Part shown: positions 6,408 to 16,761 of the stretch, one piece after another
Position numbering within the stretch: the stretch's first letter is position 1
Layout of the letters: every line of letters begins with the position of its first letter
Source: Bacteroidota bacterium
GTDB taxonomy: Bacteria > Bacteroidota > Bacteroidia > Chitinophagales > Chitinophagaceae
Length of the DNA stretch: 61,731 bases
Reading direction: 5' to 3'
Assembly (NCBI GenBank): GCA_023437225.1
Contig: JAEZGS010000009.1
Coordinates: 1-61,731, forward strand
Notes under the pieces: model-generated
Seen by the model: the letters and a program-made list of their open reading frames with translations, nothing else
Told to the model about the DNA's origin: nothing
Database searches by the model: none
Program-made: the position numbers and the translations under genes

Positions 6408-9400
6408 TCACCTAATTACCACCTTCTCCAGCTTCCGTTCGTCGCCGGTGATGACTTCAACAAAGTAAGTTCCTTTAGCTAGAATCTTACCATTGGTTAC
6501 TCCTATTACCATACTGCCGGGTGCAACGGTCCTTTGATTGCGGGTGATTGTATTACCGTAAACATCGGTGAGTCGTACACTTACATGTTGCCGCTCTTTT
6601 ATTGAAAGCGCAACGTATACCTGCTGCGATGAAGGATTCGGGTACACTACGATTGTTGTATTACTACTGGCGCGCAGCGTCACAGACCTGCTTGTTCTCT
6701 GTTGCTGGTGATTATCCACCGCAACAACACGATAGTATGCATTTGATCCCTGGTGGTCGTTATCGGTATATTCAAACGAAGCTCCATTCAAAATAGAGGC
6801 TTGTGTTTTTACTTTAGCAATTTCTTTATAGTTCACACCATCGGAGCTTCTCTGAACAATAAAATGATTGATGATCTTATCGCAACTAACGATCCATTGG
6901 ATGTTATTTCCCGCCGATTTTCTCGTCGCCATTATGTTGTGAAAGTTTACTTCGAGAACATAGGCAAGGTATCTGAAGTCGCGTTCATAACCACTGGCAT
7001 TGCACATATTGACATGCGTGAGTGAACCCGGTGAAGTGTCTCCCATCATCATACCAAGATTGCCCATGTAAAGGCTCGTTCCCTTGTGCGAAGTATTATC
7101 CGCATCGAATCGATCATCAAGTCCATCTCCATCCGTGTCAATTCCCGTTGGCAATACCAGGTCATCGTCATCGCAATTGTTATTGAAGTCATTTGCTTCA
7201 ACCGCATCACTTGCAGAATCTCCATCACTGTCTGTATCTATATAATCAGGCAGGGAGTCGTTGTCCTGGTCATTAGGTGTTATACCATTTCCACCGAAGC
7301 CGACTTGATTGTCGTAACGGTTGTCAATTCCATCATTATCGTCATCAGCATAAAGTGGTAACCAATAGGATGCGGTAGCCATTCCTTCAATATTGTCAGG
7401 AATGCCATCACCATCAGAATCAATGTCCGTGTGATTTGGCAAAGCATCGCCATCGGTATTTCGTACGGTAAGTGTTGCTAATGATGATACTGTGACAGAC
7501 CATCCATTAATTGCAATTGCTCCATCGATCATGCCATTACTGTTAGCGTCTATAAATCCCGCTTCGCGTACATCAGTAATACCGTCGTCATCGCTATCAA
7601 GGTCATATGCATCAGCAGGTCCTGTCCTGTCAAAGTTCTTGTATGGATAAGAATCTGCGCGACCGTCATTATTAACATCGGCACCTGTTCTGATCAAAGA
7701 CGAAGACATTACATCGATCCTTCCATCGTTGTTGGCATCTACTCCTTTCGCTTCATATACATCGGGCAGTCCATCATTATCACTATCGAGGTCAAAAATA
7801 TTTGGCACACCATCGGCATCAAGATCCACTAACCCCAGTCCTGTTCCCGAGCCGTCAGATCCGGTATTATTCGCATCTACGTTTTGTGATAATCCATCAT
7901 TATCTGTGTCGATATAATTATCAATAATGCCATCCCCGTTTTCATCGACGCCACCAGATTCAACAACATCCGGAATACCATCGTTATCGCTGTCGCGATC
8001 CAGTGAATTTATGATACCGTCAAGGTCATTATCATATCCATCATGAATACCATCGTTGTTTGAATCTGTAAATCCAGCGAAATCTGTATCGCGATAATTT
8101 TCGATGCCATCGAAATCATCATCCATTGATGGATCCTCATTGTTCGATTCAGCAAGATCTGTAATGCCATCATCGTCATCATCAATGTCACAATTCACGG
8201 TTATGGTTATGGAGACGCATGATGTCACGTTACAATCGCCTTCTGCACGAACGAAATAAGTTGTTGTAGCATTCGGATTTACTGTGATGCTGTTGCCGCT
8301 GCCAATCGAAGTGCCACCGCATGAACTGCTGTACCAGCGCCAGTTTGCGTTTGTACCTAAAGTGCCACCGTTTACACGAAGCGTAACAGCATCAGCAGGA
8401 CAAATGTTCTGGCGGTTTGTTGAAGCCGATGTTGGAGCAATCGACGTTGCCTTTGCCGACAACTGGAAAGCAGATGAAGGATAGCGACAATTGGCTGAAC
8501 CAATATTTCCCTGCGCAGCAACAAGTGCACGATAATATTTTCCAAGGTCAGAGGCCGCTACTGAATTGATGGTATATGTAGCCGAAGTTGCACCTGAAAT
8601 GTTGGTCCAGGTCACACCGTCACCTGATACCTGCCATTGATATTCTTTTGTACCCGGAATTACCAGAGGGTCTGCAAGAGCCGCCGTCATAGAAGTTGCA
8701 GCGCCGATGCATCCCGCCTCAGGTGCGGTAACTGATACAACAGGAATGGCATCGCACAAACCAAATTGTATATCATCAATTAATATATCGTTGCCACAAC
8801 CACCCTGTGCGTCGTTGATCAATTCAAAAATCAATGAGCTGAAACCCGTTGGCAGAACGAACTTCAATCCGTACTGATTCCATGAATTACTGGTAATTTC
8901 TTCCGTGGTATTTTGTGTTACAACAAGGCCGGAAGCTGCATCACGGATGCGGATGAGTACACGTGGATACTTAAATCCGCCAAAGGCATTACATACTGTC
9001 TGGTAATTGGAGTTACCCGGGAACGCAGCATAGAAATTGATGGAATATTGTTGATTGGCGCAAACTACCGGCAAAGTATCGCGGAAGAACACAAGATTGT
9101 TCGCGTCTGCATTCACCATCAACATGCGACCTGTACCCGTCGTATGATCTGCGATGGAAGCCCATTGCGAAGTATTCCCCAAAGAAGAATTATTGCCGAT
9201 CTTAAATGCATCCACTGGCAGAGGATTGGATGTTGATCCGGTATACTGGGTTGAAGCCGAATTTGTACTTGCGTTGATGTTTGTAGTAACAGCTCCCGTA
9301 CCAAATGTTTCTGAATAGAGGATAGTACCCAGTGATGCGCAAGGTGGAGTATATGATGACACCGCAATGAGCAAGGGAGTTGGCTGGTCTTCACCGGCGT

Positions 9401-10751
9401 CATCGGGTTTGTCGTTCGAGTTAAGATCAGGACTTGTACCATTTGTAGACGCATCTCGCAACGCAACACCTGCGAAGCCAGTGCCGGTTGCGAAAGCCTG
9501 GTTGTTATAAACACGGCCCTGCAAAATACCGGAAAGCCGCACCGATATGCGTATGCGCGCGAAACTCTGAGTAGCGGGATAATTAGGCAATGCTACGCTG
9601 CCCGATAAAAGATTTTGATTTGAATTACCATTGAATGATGGATTGAGTGCCAGCCCGGCAGGGTTATCCATAAAATTGACGCCAAGTACCGATACATTGG
9701 AAGCGCCGTTTATAGCTGAGAGCGCATCCGTGACCTGTACATTGGATACCGGGTAGTTTCCATAATTTCTTATATAGATATCATATACCACATCAAATTG
9801 ATTCGCGACACCCGTCGGAGTAACAGACACGATATTCTTTGAAGCACCAATACCCGAGATCACTGACGCAAAGTCTGATGTGGAGCGACTTGTAGCTGTT
9901 GAATTGATCAGTGACGTATCCCCTGTCATAGGAGCGATCTCACGAAACCGACATGATGAGCCACCTGAATAAGCCGCAAGCAATTCGCCCTGGGCAAAAG
10001 TCAATCCCACCAGGGAGCCACCAGGACTGCGCACAGTATCAATGTATGTACATGTTATTTTCTTTGCAGCGCCGCCATAATTTGTGTAATCCGGTGTAAA
10101 TAGTTTGTTATCTACCACAAAGTACATCTGGCCCGATGGTGACATCGCAATGTCTCCCGTACCTGTGCTGTATATCTTCGCGCCGCCGGTAAGGTCGAGG
10201 GTATCTGCCTGGCCGTAAGTACCTGTTGTGAAATCGATCGACCTAAGCAGTGCAGTATAAGGAGGTCCGGTTAGTGAGAACTCCAGCATATAACCATTCC
10301 CATTCTTATCAAATGTTACTCCAAGTATGTCGTATGCAAACGAACTAATGGTATCAAGCCTGGGCGAATTCACGGTAGGACAACTGCCTGCAGGCCATTT
10401 CCACACGAATGTGCGTAAGGGCGACATCCTGGTATAGAGGTAATAAATATTTTGGTCTTTGGGATTGTATGAAACACTCGATAAGCTTGAAGTGAATGTA
10501 TGGCTTGTAGTCCCATAACGCAACAGTGGTTGACAGACCGACAACGATGAGTTACTCAGTGTGTTGCTTGCACTATTGTAATTGTAATAGTGTATCTCAT
10601 GGTTTCCGGAGGTGCAACCTGCACGGCCTACTGCAAAGGGATGGGTTACGGTTGCTGTCTGCGAGAACGCAGAGCTGACAAATAGCACCATCAGGACGGT
10701 GTATAATGCAGTCAACAGGCCTGTTGCAGCGGGTTTAGGTGTTTTTTTCAT
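6408..10751 (-). CDS. Large secreted T9SS protein with Ig-like domains and thrombospondin type 3-like calcium repeats
   Basis: A 1447-residue secreted protein. Signal peptide at about residues 10-30 (ending VSSAFSQ), a beta-propeller-like N-terminal region, a DUF11-type segment (about 320-430, with NYPVSNVQVTDALS), two Ig-like segments (about 670-850) and an Asp-rich block (about 850-1220) of repeated DxDxDGxxD units such as DRDSDNDGIPD and DLDSDNDGLPD, expected to bind calcium. The C-terminus (about 1370-1447) is a T9SS type A sorting domain: VVYPNPSS, later KGTYFVEVITG and a basic end KVVIR. It is exported by Sec, crosses the outer membrane by T9SS and is probably attached to the cell surface; a ligand is not known. 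The gene starts 16 bp after the M1 peptidase gene on the same strand, suggesting cotranscription. Its stop codon abuts a heptamer array. Confidence 0.88.
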   Translation of the reverse strand: MKKTPKPAATGLLTALYTVLMVLFVSSAFSQTATVTHPFAVGRAGCTSGNHEIHYYNYNSASNTLSNSSLSVCQPLLRYGTTSHTFTSSLSSVSYNPKDQNIYYLYTRMSPLRTFVWKWPAGSCPTVNSPRLDTISSFAYDILGVTFDKNGNGYMLEFSLTGPPYTALLRSIDFTTGTYGQADTLDLTGGAKIYSTGTGDIAMSPSGQMYFVVDNKLFTPDYTNYGGAAKKITCTYIDTVRSPGGSLVGLTFAQGELLAAYSGGSSCRFREIAPMTGDTSLINSTATSRSTSDFASVISGIGASKNIVSVTPTGVANQFDVVYDIYIRNYGNYPVSNVQVTDALSAINGASNVSVLGVNFMDNPAGLALNPSFNGNSNQNLLSGSVALPNYPATQSFARIRISVRLSGILQGRVYNNQAFATGTGFAGVALRDASTNGTSPDLNSNDKPDDAGEDQPTPLLIAVSSYTPPCASLGTILYSETFGTGAVTTNINASTNSASTQYTGSTSNPLPVDAFKIGNNSSLGNTSQWASIADHTTGTGRMLMVNADANNLVFFRDTLPVVCANQQYSINFYAAFPGNSNYQTVCNAFGGFKYPRVLIRIRDAASGLVVTQNTTEEITSNSWNQYGLKFVLPTGFSSLIFELINDAQGGCGNDILIDDIQFGLCDAIPVVSVTAPEAGCIGAATSMTAALADPLVIPGTKEYQWQVSGDGVTWTNISGATSATYTINSVAASDLGKYYRALVAAQGNIGSANCRYPSSAFQLSAKATSIAPTSASTNRQNICPADAVTLRVNGGTLGTNANWRWYSSSCGGTSIGSGNSITVNPNATTTYFVRAEGDCNVTSCVSITITVNCDIDDDDDGITDLAESNNEDPSMDDDFDGIENYRDTDFAGFTDSNNDGIHDGYDNDLDGIINSLDRDSDNDGIPDVVESGGVDENGDGIIDNYIDTDNDGLSQNVDANNTGSDGSGTGLGLVDLDADGVPNIFDLDSDNDGLPDVYEAKGVDANNDGRIDVMSSSLIRTGADVNNDGRADSYPYKNFDRTGPADAYDLDSDDDGITDVREAGFIDANSNGMIDGAIAINGWSVTVSSLATLTVRNTDGDALPNHTDIDSDGDGIPDNIEGMATASYWLPLYADDDNDGIDNRYDNQVGFGGNGITPNDQDNDSLPDYIDTDSDGDSASDAVEANDFNNNCDDDDLVLPTGIDTDGDGLDDRFDADNTSHKGTSLYMGNLGMMMGDTSPGSLTHVNMCNASGYERDFRYLAYVLEVNFHNIMATRKSAGNNIQWIVSCDKIINHFIVQRSSDGVNYKEIAKVKTQASILNGASFEYTDNDHQGSNAYYRVVAVDNHQQQRTSRSVTLRASSNTTIVVYPNPSSQQVYVALSIKERQHVSVRLTDVYGNTITRNQRTVAPGSMVIGVTNGKILAKGTYFVEVITGDERKLEKVVIR

Positions 10752-10767
10752 GATACAGGATGTAGAG

Positions 10768-13167
10768 TTATTTCAATATTGTAAACTTTTTTACCGAGCT
10801 AAAATTTTTCCCATCATCTACTTTCAACCAGTATACACCATTGTGTAGCCCGGAAACATTAATTGGCAATGCTGATCCCGATTTTACAAGGTTGATGCTT
10901 TTCACAACGGACCCGTTTGTTGCGATAATATGTAATGAATAATAGCTGTTACCTTCTTTTACCGGCACCACCACTTTTATTGTTGACTTCGCAACGGTTG
11001 GAACAATGGCAATATCCTCGCTTGCATACTCATTGGTGACACGAATGGTTTGCGAGTAGCGAATCGTCCCGTCGATATCTGTAATCTTTACGCGATAATA
11101 AGTAGTGATATCTACGACATTTTTGTCTATGCCTTCGAATGTCTTTATATGTGGTGAGGAGGATAAGTTCATTAAACCACAGAAGTAAAACGATTGCCCA
11201 TCGGCACTCTTCTCCAACAGCACATTGCTAAAAGTAGACGCATCAGATAAACGCAACGAAAGCTTGTTGTGAGAGGATATTTTCGTAGCAGTAAAACTTA
11301 TAATATCAACCGGCAGCGAGGCCAGTGCAGCAACGGTTCCCGAAGCCATCGTAAGCAGCGAAGGATCATAAGTGATAGATGTTGGAGTAAACGAAACATT
11401 GAAACCAATCACTCCCCCATCAACAACCCGGTTGACTCCATTTCCGGCATAAGCGAGTTGGTTTCCATCTATGTCATAAATGACGATAGTTGTATCACGC
11501 GTGGCGTTGGCAACGCGCAAAACAACCGGAGTGCTCATATAGGGGTTTGTTGTTGCTGTCCTTGTTTGGGATGTCACTTTAATATTCAATCGCTTCGTTG
11601 TGGCATTATAACCATACTGTAGTGAGTAGGTAGGATAACCTGATCCATATACCCAGTCGTTGAAGAACTCTGAGAGATCACATCCTGCAACTGCACTAAA
11701 ATGAGCGTTCAAATCTTCAGTTGTGGCTGAACCGTATTGCAAGTCGGGATCGTTCAGATAATTGCGGCAGGCAAGGAAAAACTTTTCGTCACCAAGCAGC
11801 GCACGAAGTGATGATACGACCATCGCACCACGTTCATAAACAGTTGTTCCATACTGGCTGCTCCATAGAGCGTTCGAAGATGCGATCTGTGCGTTAGGAA
11901 CATAAGCCCCATAACTACGATAAGTGGTACTCCTTGCAGTGTTTCGAATACCGGTGCGCGTATTCAAAGCGCTTTGATTCAATCCCGGAACCAATTCGGC
12001 TGCGAGTATTTCGGAGTAACGCGCGAAGCCTTCAGCAAGCCATAAATGATTCCAGGTAGCGAAAGTCACCTTATCTCCAAACCATTGATGTCCCAGTTCA
12101 TGGGCTATGGTTCCCCAGCTTTGCAATGCCGATGCTCCCATCGCGGAAAAACTCTGATGTTCCATACCTCCACCCCATCCGAATTCATAATAACCATGCT
12201 TTTCATTTTTGAATGGATAGTCGCCCCACACATTGCTAAACGCTACCAGTTCTGATTTAGAGTGATCCAGCGCATTGAGGATCGAAGTATATGTGGCACT
12301 AGTCTTACCCGGGAAAAGAAAATACCACACGGGAACATTTGTTCCATTGATATTGACAAACCCCCTGTCATAGATCTTGTACTTAGCAATACCTAAAGCA
12401 ACAAGATATGATGGTATCGAGTATTTAAGTTTGTATTTGAATGTCCGCATCGATCCGGCCATTGCAGATGAATCGATGAACTTGCCATTCGTTGCTACAC
12501 GAAACCCATCTGGCACGGTTACGTTGATGTCCATGCTATCGATCCTATCCTGCATATCTGCCTTACATGGCCACCAGTCTCTGTCTTCAAAAGACTCGGA
12601 TAGAGTGTATACATAATTATTTCCCACACCATCCACTTTCTTCTGATAACCTTCTGCCTGGCCATTCACTGCAGGTGGGATGCCGGAATATGTTATTTCA
12701 ATGGAGTCAATTGTATTGATCGGAAGACTGAGAGGAAGAACGATCGTAAGGATGTTCAGGTTCGTTCCGGTTGATGGGAACGACTTCGAAACTGTATTAC
12801 CATGATACTTTACAACGAGGTTGGAATTTTCGAAAGAAGCTTTATTAAGATCAAGTGTAATCGAGGATACAAAATTCTGCATCGTCAAAAACTTCACCGT
12901 GACAACGCCCGATATTGTTTTTGTGGAAGCATCGGGATTGATTGTCCAGTTACATCGCTGGTAAACCACGTTTATGTTAGATCCTGTACCTGAATATCCT
13001 GAAGTTGCGCCTGTTGGCGAATAGATAGTGGACGGCTTCTGCAGTTTTGTGCATTGATGAGAAGGCCAGCTTTTCCTTGCAAAACTTTTAAGTGGCAGAC
13101 AGGCGACAAGAACAAACAGGTACGTGGCAACCCTTTTGGTTTCCAATATTGGATTCATGGTTTTCAA
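10768..13167 (-). CDS. Secreted M1 family zinc aminopeptidase with T9SS sorting domain
   Basis: A 799-residue secreted metallopeptidase of the gluzincin M1 family, removing N-terminal residues from peptides. Signal peptide at about residues 10-30. The substrate-binding GGGMEH (a variant of GAMEN) precedes the zinc motif HELGH (His356, Glu357, His360) and the third ligand Glu379 in LAEGF, giving the canonical HExxH-x18-E. The C-terminal 90 residues form a T9SS sorting domain ending GVYWLKVDDGKNFSS then KKFTILK. No ERAP-type C-terminal helical domain is present, so it is a shorter secreted form. It precedes the large calcium-repeat protein by 16 bp; both would be exported by the same route. The 164 bp upstream contain no convincing promoter match. 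Confidence 0.93.
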   Translation of the reverse strand: MKTMNPILETKRVATYLFVLVACLPLKSFARKSWPSHQCTKLQKPSTIYSPTGATSGYSGTGSNINVVYQRCNWTINPDASTKTISGVVTVKFLTMQNFVSSITLDLNKASFENSNLVVKYHGNTVSKSFPSTGTNLNILTIVLPLSLPINTIDSIEITYSGIPPAVNGQAEGYQKKVDGVGNNYVYTLSESFEDRDWWPCKADMQDRIDSMDINVTVPDGFRVATNGKFIDSSAMAGSMRTFKYKLKYSIPSYLVALGIAKYKIYDRGFVNINGTNVPVWYFLFPGKTSATYTSILNALDHSKSELVAFSNVWGDYPFKNEKHGYYEFGWGGGMEHQSFSAMGASALQSWGTIAHELGHQWFGDKVTFATWNHLWLAEGFARYSEILAAELVPGLNQSALNTRTGIRNTARSTTYRSYGAYVPNAQIASSNALWSSQYGTTVYERGAMVVSSLRALLGDEKFFLACRNYLNDPDLQYGSATTEDLNAHFSAVAGCDLSEFFNDWVYGSGYPTYSLQYGYNATTKRLNIKVTSQTRTATTNPYMSTPVVLRVANATRDTTIVIYDIDGNQLAYAGNGVNRVVDGGVIGFNVSFTPTSITYDPSLLTMASGTVAALASLPVDIISFTATKISSHNKLSLRLSDASTFSNVLLEKSADGQSFYFCGLMNLSSSPHIKTFEGIDKNVVDITTYYRVKITDIDGTIRYSQTIRVTNEYASEDIAIVPTVAKSTIKVVVPVKEGNSYYSLHIIATNGSVVKSINLVKSGSALPINVSGLHNGVYWLKVDDGKNFSSVKKFTILK

Positions 13168-13331
13168 CAGTTAGGATTTGGTCAACCTGCCTAAAACGAA
13201 AACCACATTCGCATATTGTTTTTTCAAAAATTAAATAATTGCACCTAGTACCTATAAGTGGAAAATAGAAACTTTTCACGGAACACTACGAATGCACGTT
13301 CGTAATGCGATGCCATTGAATTCGGAAAATA

Positions 13332-14270
13332 CTATTTGAACGCATCCACTTCCCTGTATGCATTGATCAATTTCTGTTCTCCTTCTTTACCGGGAAATGC
13401 ATTTCCATGTTCCATTCCAAGTATGCCTTTGAATCCCTTTTTATCAATGTGACGGAAGATGTTCTTGTAATGAATTTCACCGGTGGTCGGTTCGTTGCGT
13501 CCGGGATTATCTCCTATTTGAAAGTATGCGATCTCGTCCCATGCTTCATCAATAAAGGGTATGATATTACCTACCTGTATCTGCGCATGGTATATATCAT
13601 AAAGGATCTTGCAACTTGGACTATTTACGGCCCGACAAACCAGATACCCCTGTGGAACATTTGTCAAAAACAAATTTGGATGATCTCTAAAATTTAGTGG
13701 CTCCAATACCATAATTAATCCGTGGGGCTCCAGTATTTCCGAAGCCTTTCTTAATGTATCAACAACATATGCGGTTTGCAGATCAGGATGAATGTTGTTT
13801 GTGAGTACACCCGGCACAACAGTGATCCACTTTGCATTGCATCGCTTGGCAACTTCGATGGACTCGCGTATTTCCTTTAGAAAAGTTTCATGCTTTGATT
13901 TATCGCGACCTGTAATAGTCGGCTTACTCCAATCAATATTATGCGCTACGAACACGCCCATTCGCATATTCAGCTTCGCAAGCGTATCTCCGATAAGTTT
14001 TTGTTGAGCAACATCCCGTCCACGCATACCATTGTCTTCAATCGATCTGAAACCCACTTCGTGTGCAAAACGGATCTGATCAATAAAGTCTTTACCGGCA
14101 CTATTTGCGAACATACCTTCATGAATGGCGTAGTCGAGATTAAATGGTTTCCCAGCGATTGCAATAGCCTCCGGATTTTGTTGGTTATCAACAGAGGCAG
14201 TTGCGGTAGAAGCCGTGATTACGCCGGCACCAGCCAGCAGCGATTGTTGCATGAATTTTCTGCGTTGCAT
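13332..14270 (-). CDS. Exported TIM-barrel sugar isomerase/epimerase (hydroxypyruvate isomerase-like)
   Basis: A 312-residue protein of the xylose isomerase-like TIM barrel (AP endonuclease 2) superfamily. The N-terminus carries a Tat-type signal, MQRRKFMQQSLLAGAG, with twin arginines at 3-4. Likely metal ligands are Glu in MVLEPLNF, Asp and His in YDIYHAQI, and Glu/His in GMEHGN; this pattern resembles hydroxypyruvate isomerase family members. Substrate unknown. It is divergent from the sulfatase-modifying-factor-like gene and an exported Gfo/Idh/MocA oxidoreductase, a combination that suggests periplasmic sugar or polyol processing. Confidence 0.85.
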   Translation of the reverse strand: MQRRKFMQQSLLAGAGVITASTATASVDNQQNPEAIAIAGKPFNLDYAIHEGMFANSAGKDFIDQIRFAHEVGFRSIEDNGMRGRDVAQQKLIGDTLAKLNMRMGVFVAHNIDWSKPTITGRDKSKHETFLKEIRESIEVAKRCNAKWITVVPGVLTNNIHPDLQTAYVVDTLRKASEILEPHGLIMVLEPLNFRDHPNLFLTNVPQGYLVCRAVNSPSCKILYDIYHAQIQVGNIIPFIDEAWDEIAYFQIGDNPGRNEPTTGEIHYKNIFRHIDKKGFKGILGMEHGNAFPGKEGEQKLINAYREVDAFK

Positions 14271-14396
14271 GTATTGATCTTTTACTGGGGAATGAAACTA
14301 ACAAAAAAATTATTCGCTCACACATTACAATTCAAGATTAGCGAAGATAGATTTTCACTAAATTGAACCCTTACGAAGCAAATAACAGATACTGTA

Positions 14397-15359
14397 GTGA
14401 AAAAATATTCCTTGTTTACATTGTTCGTCACACTGACTTTGATCTCTACGGCACAGGAAAAAGTGGATACGTCGTTTTCACCTTATGAACAAAAAATAGC
14501 GGGCACAACCGTTAAGTTTAAAATGACTCCTATTCCTGCGGGAACATTTCTAATGGGTGCGAAACAATCAGATGCCGGTTATCGTACCGGTGAAGGACCG
14601 CAAAAAAAGATAGAAATATCCGCTTTCTGGATGGGTGTTCACGAAGTCACTCACGATGAGTTCCTTCAATACTTCAACGACGAATCTGTTAGTCGCAATT
14701 CTGACGCAGATGCGGTAACACGGCCCACTGCACAGTACATCGACCTTAGCTGGGGAATGGGCAAGCAGGGTGGATACCCGTTCAACAGCATGTCTCAAAT
14801 GACTGCAATGATGTATTGCCACTGGCTTTACAAAAAAACCGGTATCTTTTACAGGCTTCCCACAGAAGCAGAATGGGAGTACGCTTGCAGGGCCGGCACA
14901 AATACAGTATACTTTTTCGGTAACGATGCTTCAGCAATAGATGAATACGCCTGGAGTGTTCGAAACAGTAAAAACAAATACCAGCTGGTGGGAAAAAAGA
15001 AACCAAATCCATGGGGACTGCACGACATCATCGGCAATGTTGCGGAATGGACACTGGACCAATACGACACCGCTTATTATGCAAGCATCGCGGATGGCGC
15101 AAAGGATCCTTTAAATTTTCCTGCAAAGAGGTATCCGCGCGTAGTGCGGGGTGGTGGCTATAACGACGATGTGTTGATGATGCGCAGTGCTGCCAGGAGT
15201 CATTCGCAACCCTCATGGAATAAACGGGATCCGCAGGTGCCGAAAAGTAAATGGTGGCTGACAGATGCAGCCGCTGTAGGATTCAGAATTGTAAGACCTT
15301 TGAAACAACCGACTGCTGAAGAGGCGCAGTCATTCTACGATAAATTTTTAACCCGGTAA
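14397..15359 (+). CDS. Formylglycine-generating enzyme-like (SUMF1/EgtB/PvdO) exported protein lacking the catalytic cysteines
   Basis: A 320-residue exported protein with a signal peptide (about 1-19, ending LISTAQ) and one FGE-sulfatase domain (about 40-305): FLMGAKQSD, EVTHDEFLQYF, YRLPTEAEWEYACRAGT, NVAEWTLD, RVVRGGGY and AVGFRIVRP are all family signatures. True formylglycine-generating enzymes have two active-site cysteines just after RGGS; here that stretch reads NDDVLMMRSAARS with no cysteine, so sulfatase activation is unlikely and a binding or other nonheme-type role is more probable (inference). Start is GTG at 14397, giving the signal peptide directly. The next gene begins 23 bp downstream, so an operon with the oxidoreductase is likely. 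Confidence 0.88.
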   Translation: MKKYSLFTLFVTLTLISTAQEKVDTSFSPYEQKIAGTTVKFKMTPIPAGTFLMGAKQSDAGYRTGEGPQKKIEISAFWMGVHEVTHDEFLQYFNDESVSRNSDADAVTRPTAQYIDLSWGMGKQGGYPFNSMSQMTAMMYCHWLYKKTGIFYRLPTEAEWEYACRAGTNTVYFFGNDASAIDEYAWSVRNSKNKYQLVGKKKPNPWGLHDIIGNVAEWTLDQYDTAYYASIADGAKDPLNFPAKRYPRVVRGGGYNDDVLMMRSAARSHSQPSWNKRDPQVPKSKWWLTDAAAVGFRIVRPLKQPTAEEAQSFYDKFLTR

Positions 15360-15382
15360 GATTAACCTCTCAATACTTGCAT

Positions 15383-16720
15383 ATGAATAACATAATCAAA
15401 AACGGCCGCAGGGAATTTGTAAAACAAAGTTCTCTTATCGCGGGCGGCTTATTGGCTGCTCCACTAATCGGACAGGCAAACTTTTTTTCAGGATCTGATG
15501 ACGTGATCCGTGTTGCCCTCGTTGGTTGCGGTGGAAGGGGCACCGGCGCCGCAATGCAGGCGCTGCTGACCAAACAGAACGTGAAGCTCGTTGCTATGGC
15601 CGACGCTTTTCGAGACAGGCTCGACAGTTGCTTTACAACACTTAATTCTGAAGACATATCTGAATGGACAGGAACTGAAGGCAATGTACGAAGTCGTATT
15701 GCGGTTCCTGAAGAAAATAAATTCACTGGCTTTGATGGGTATCTAAAAGCAATACCTCTTGCCGATGTGGTAATCCTTGCAACGCCTCCAGGCTTTCGGC
15801 CAATTCATTTCGAAGAAGCAGTGAAACAAGGCAAGCATGTGTTTATGGAAAAACCCGTTGCAACAGATCCTGCTGGTATCAAAAAAGTACTTGATGCCGC
15901 TGCAATTGCAAAGCAAAAAAAGTTGAATGTTGTGGTTGGGCTACAACGCCATTACCAGAATTCATATCGCGAACTCTTTAAAAGAAAAGAATTAATAGGA
16001 GATATAACATCTTCGCAGGCATGGTGGAACAATGATGGTGTTTGGGTGAAGCCACGCGAAGCAAAACAAACAGAAATGGAATACCAGATGCGCAACTGGT
16101 ATTACTTTGTATGGTTATGTGGTGATCACATTTGCGAACAACACATTCACAACATTGATGTAGTGAACTGGTTCAAGAATGCATATCCTGTAAAGGCACA
16201 GGGAATGGGTGGACGCGAAGTGAGAAAGGGCAAGGACTATGGCGAAATATTCGACCATCACTATGTTGAATTCATCTATCCTGATGGATCAGTGCTCAAT
16301 AGTCAGTGCAGGCACATTCCAGGCACGATGAGTAAAGTAGATGAATTGCTTATCGGAACCAAAGGAAAGATACTCACCGGTGCCGGCTCAATTGTAGATC
16401 ACAAAGGTAAGTCGTTGTACCAGTTCAATCGTTCTTCTGAAAACAATCCTTACCAGGCAGAACATGATGAACTTTTTGCTGCAATAGCGAAAGGAGAATT
16501 TAAGTTTCAGGATGCTTATAATGGTGCGATGAGTACTATGACTTCCATACTTGGGCGCATGGCTACATATAGCGGACAGGTAATTGATTTCGAAAAAGCA
16601 TTGAATTCGGGTCTGGATCTGCAACCAAAAAAATATGACTGGAATGCACAACCTCCAATCGTTCCAAATGCAGATGGGCTCTATGCTGTGGCAAAGCCAG
16701 GAGTTACGAAATATGCATAA
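15383..16720 (+). CDS. Gfo/Idh/MocA family oxidoreductase with Tat signal
   Basis: A 445-residue NAD(P)-dependent oxidoreductase of the Gfo/Idh/MocA family, which oxidises or epimerises sugars, inositols or glycosides. The N-terminal Tat motif GRREFVKQSSLIAGG implies export already folded with cofactor. The Rossmann motif VALVGCGGRGTG and the family signature MEKPVATDP (catalytic Lys) are present; a C-terminal alpha/beta domain follows with the HIHNIDVVNWF stretch. The frame can be opened at TTG 15377, but the ATG at 15383 is preferred. It follows the FGE-like gene by 23 bp and is closed by a terminator. Confidence 0.9.
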   Translation: MNNIIKNGRREFVKQSSLIAGGLLAAPLIGQANFFSGSDDVIRVALVGCGGRGTGAAMQALLTKQNVKLVAMADAFRDRLDSCFTTLNSEDISEWTGTEGNVRSRIAVPEENKFTGFDGYLKAIPLADVVILATPPGFRPIHFEEAVKQGKHVFMEKPVATDPAGIKKVLDAAAIAKQKKLNVVVGLQRHYQNSYRELFKRKELIGDITSSQAWWNNDGVWVKPREAKQTEMEYQMRNWYYFVWLCGDHICEQHIHNIDVVNWFKNAYPVKAQGMGGREVRKGKDYGEIFDHHYVEFIYPDGSVLNSQCRHIPGTMSKVDELLIGTKGKILTGAGSIVDHKGKSLYQFNRSSENNPYQAEHDELFAAIAKGEFKFQDAYNGAMSTMTSILGRMATYSGQVIDFEKALNSGLDLQPKKYDWNAQPPIVPNADGLYAVAKPGVTKYA

Positions 16721-16761
16721 TGATTTTATATAAAAACGGAAGATTGTTAAGTATGATCAAT

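Noticed and set aside
7080..8200. Apparent tandem DNA repeat rich in ATC/CATC triplets
   Set aside because: It is the codon pattern of the Asp/Gly calcium repeats in the protein on the minus strand, not an independent DNA repeat.
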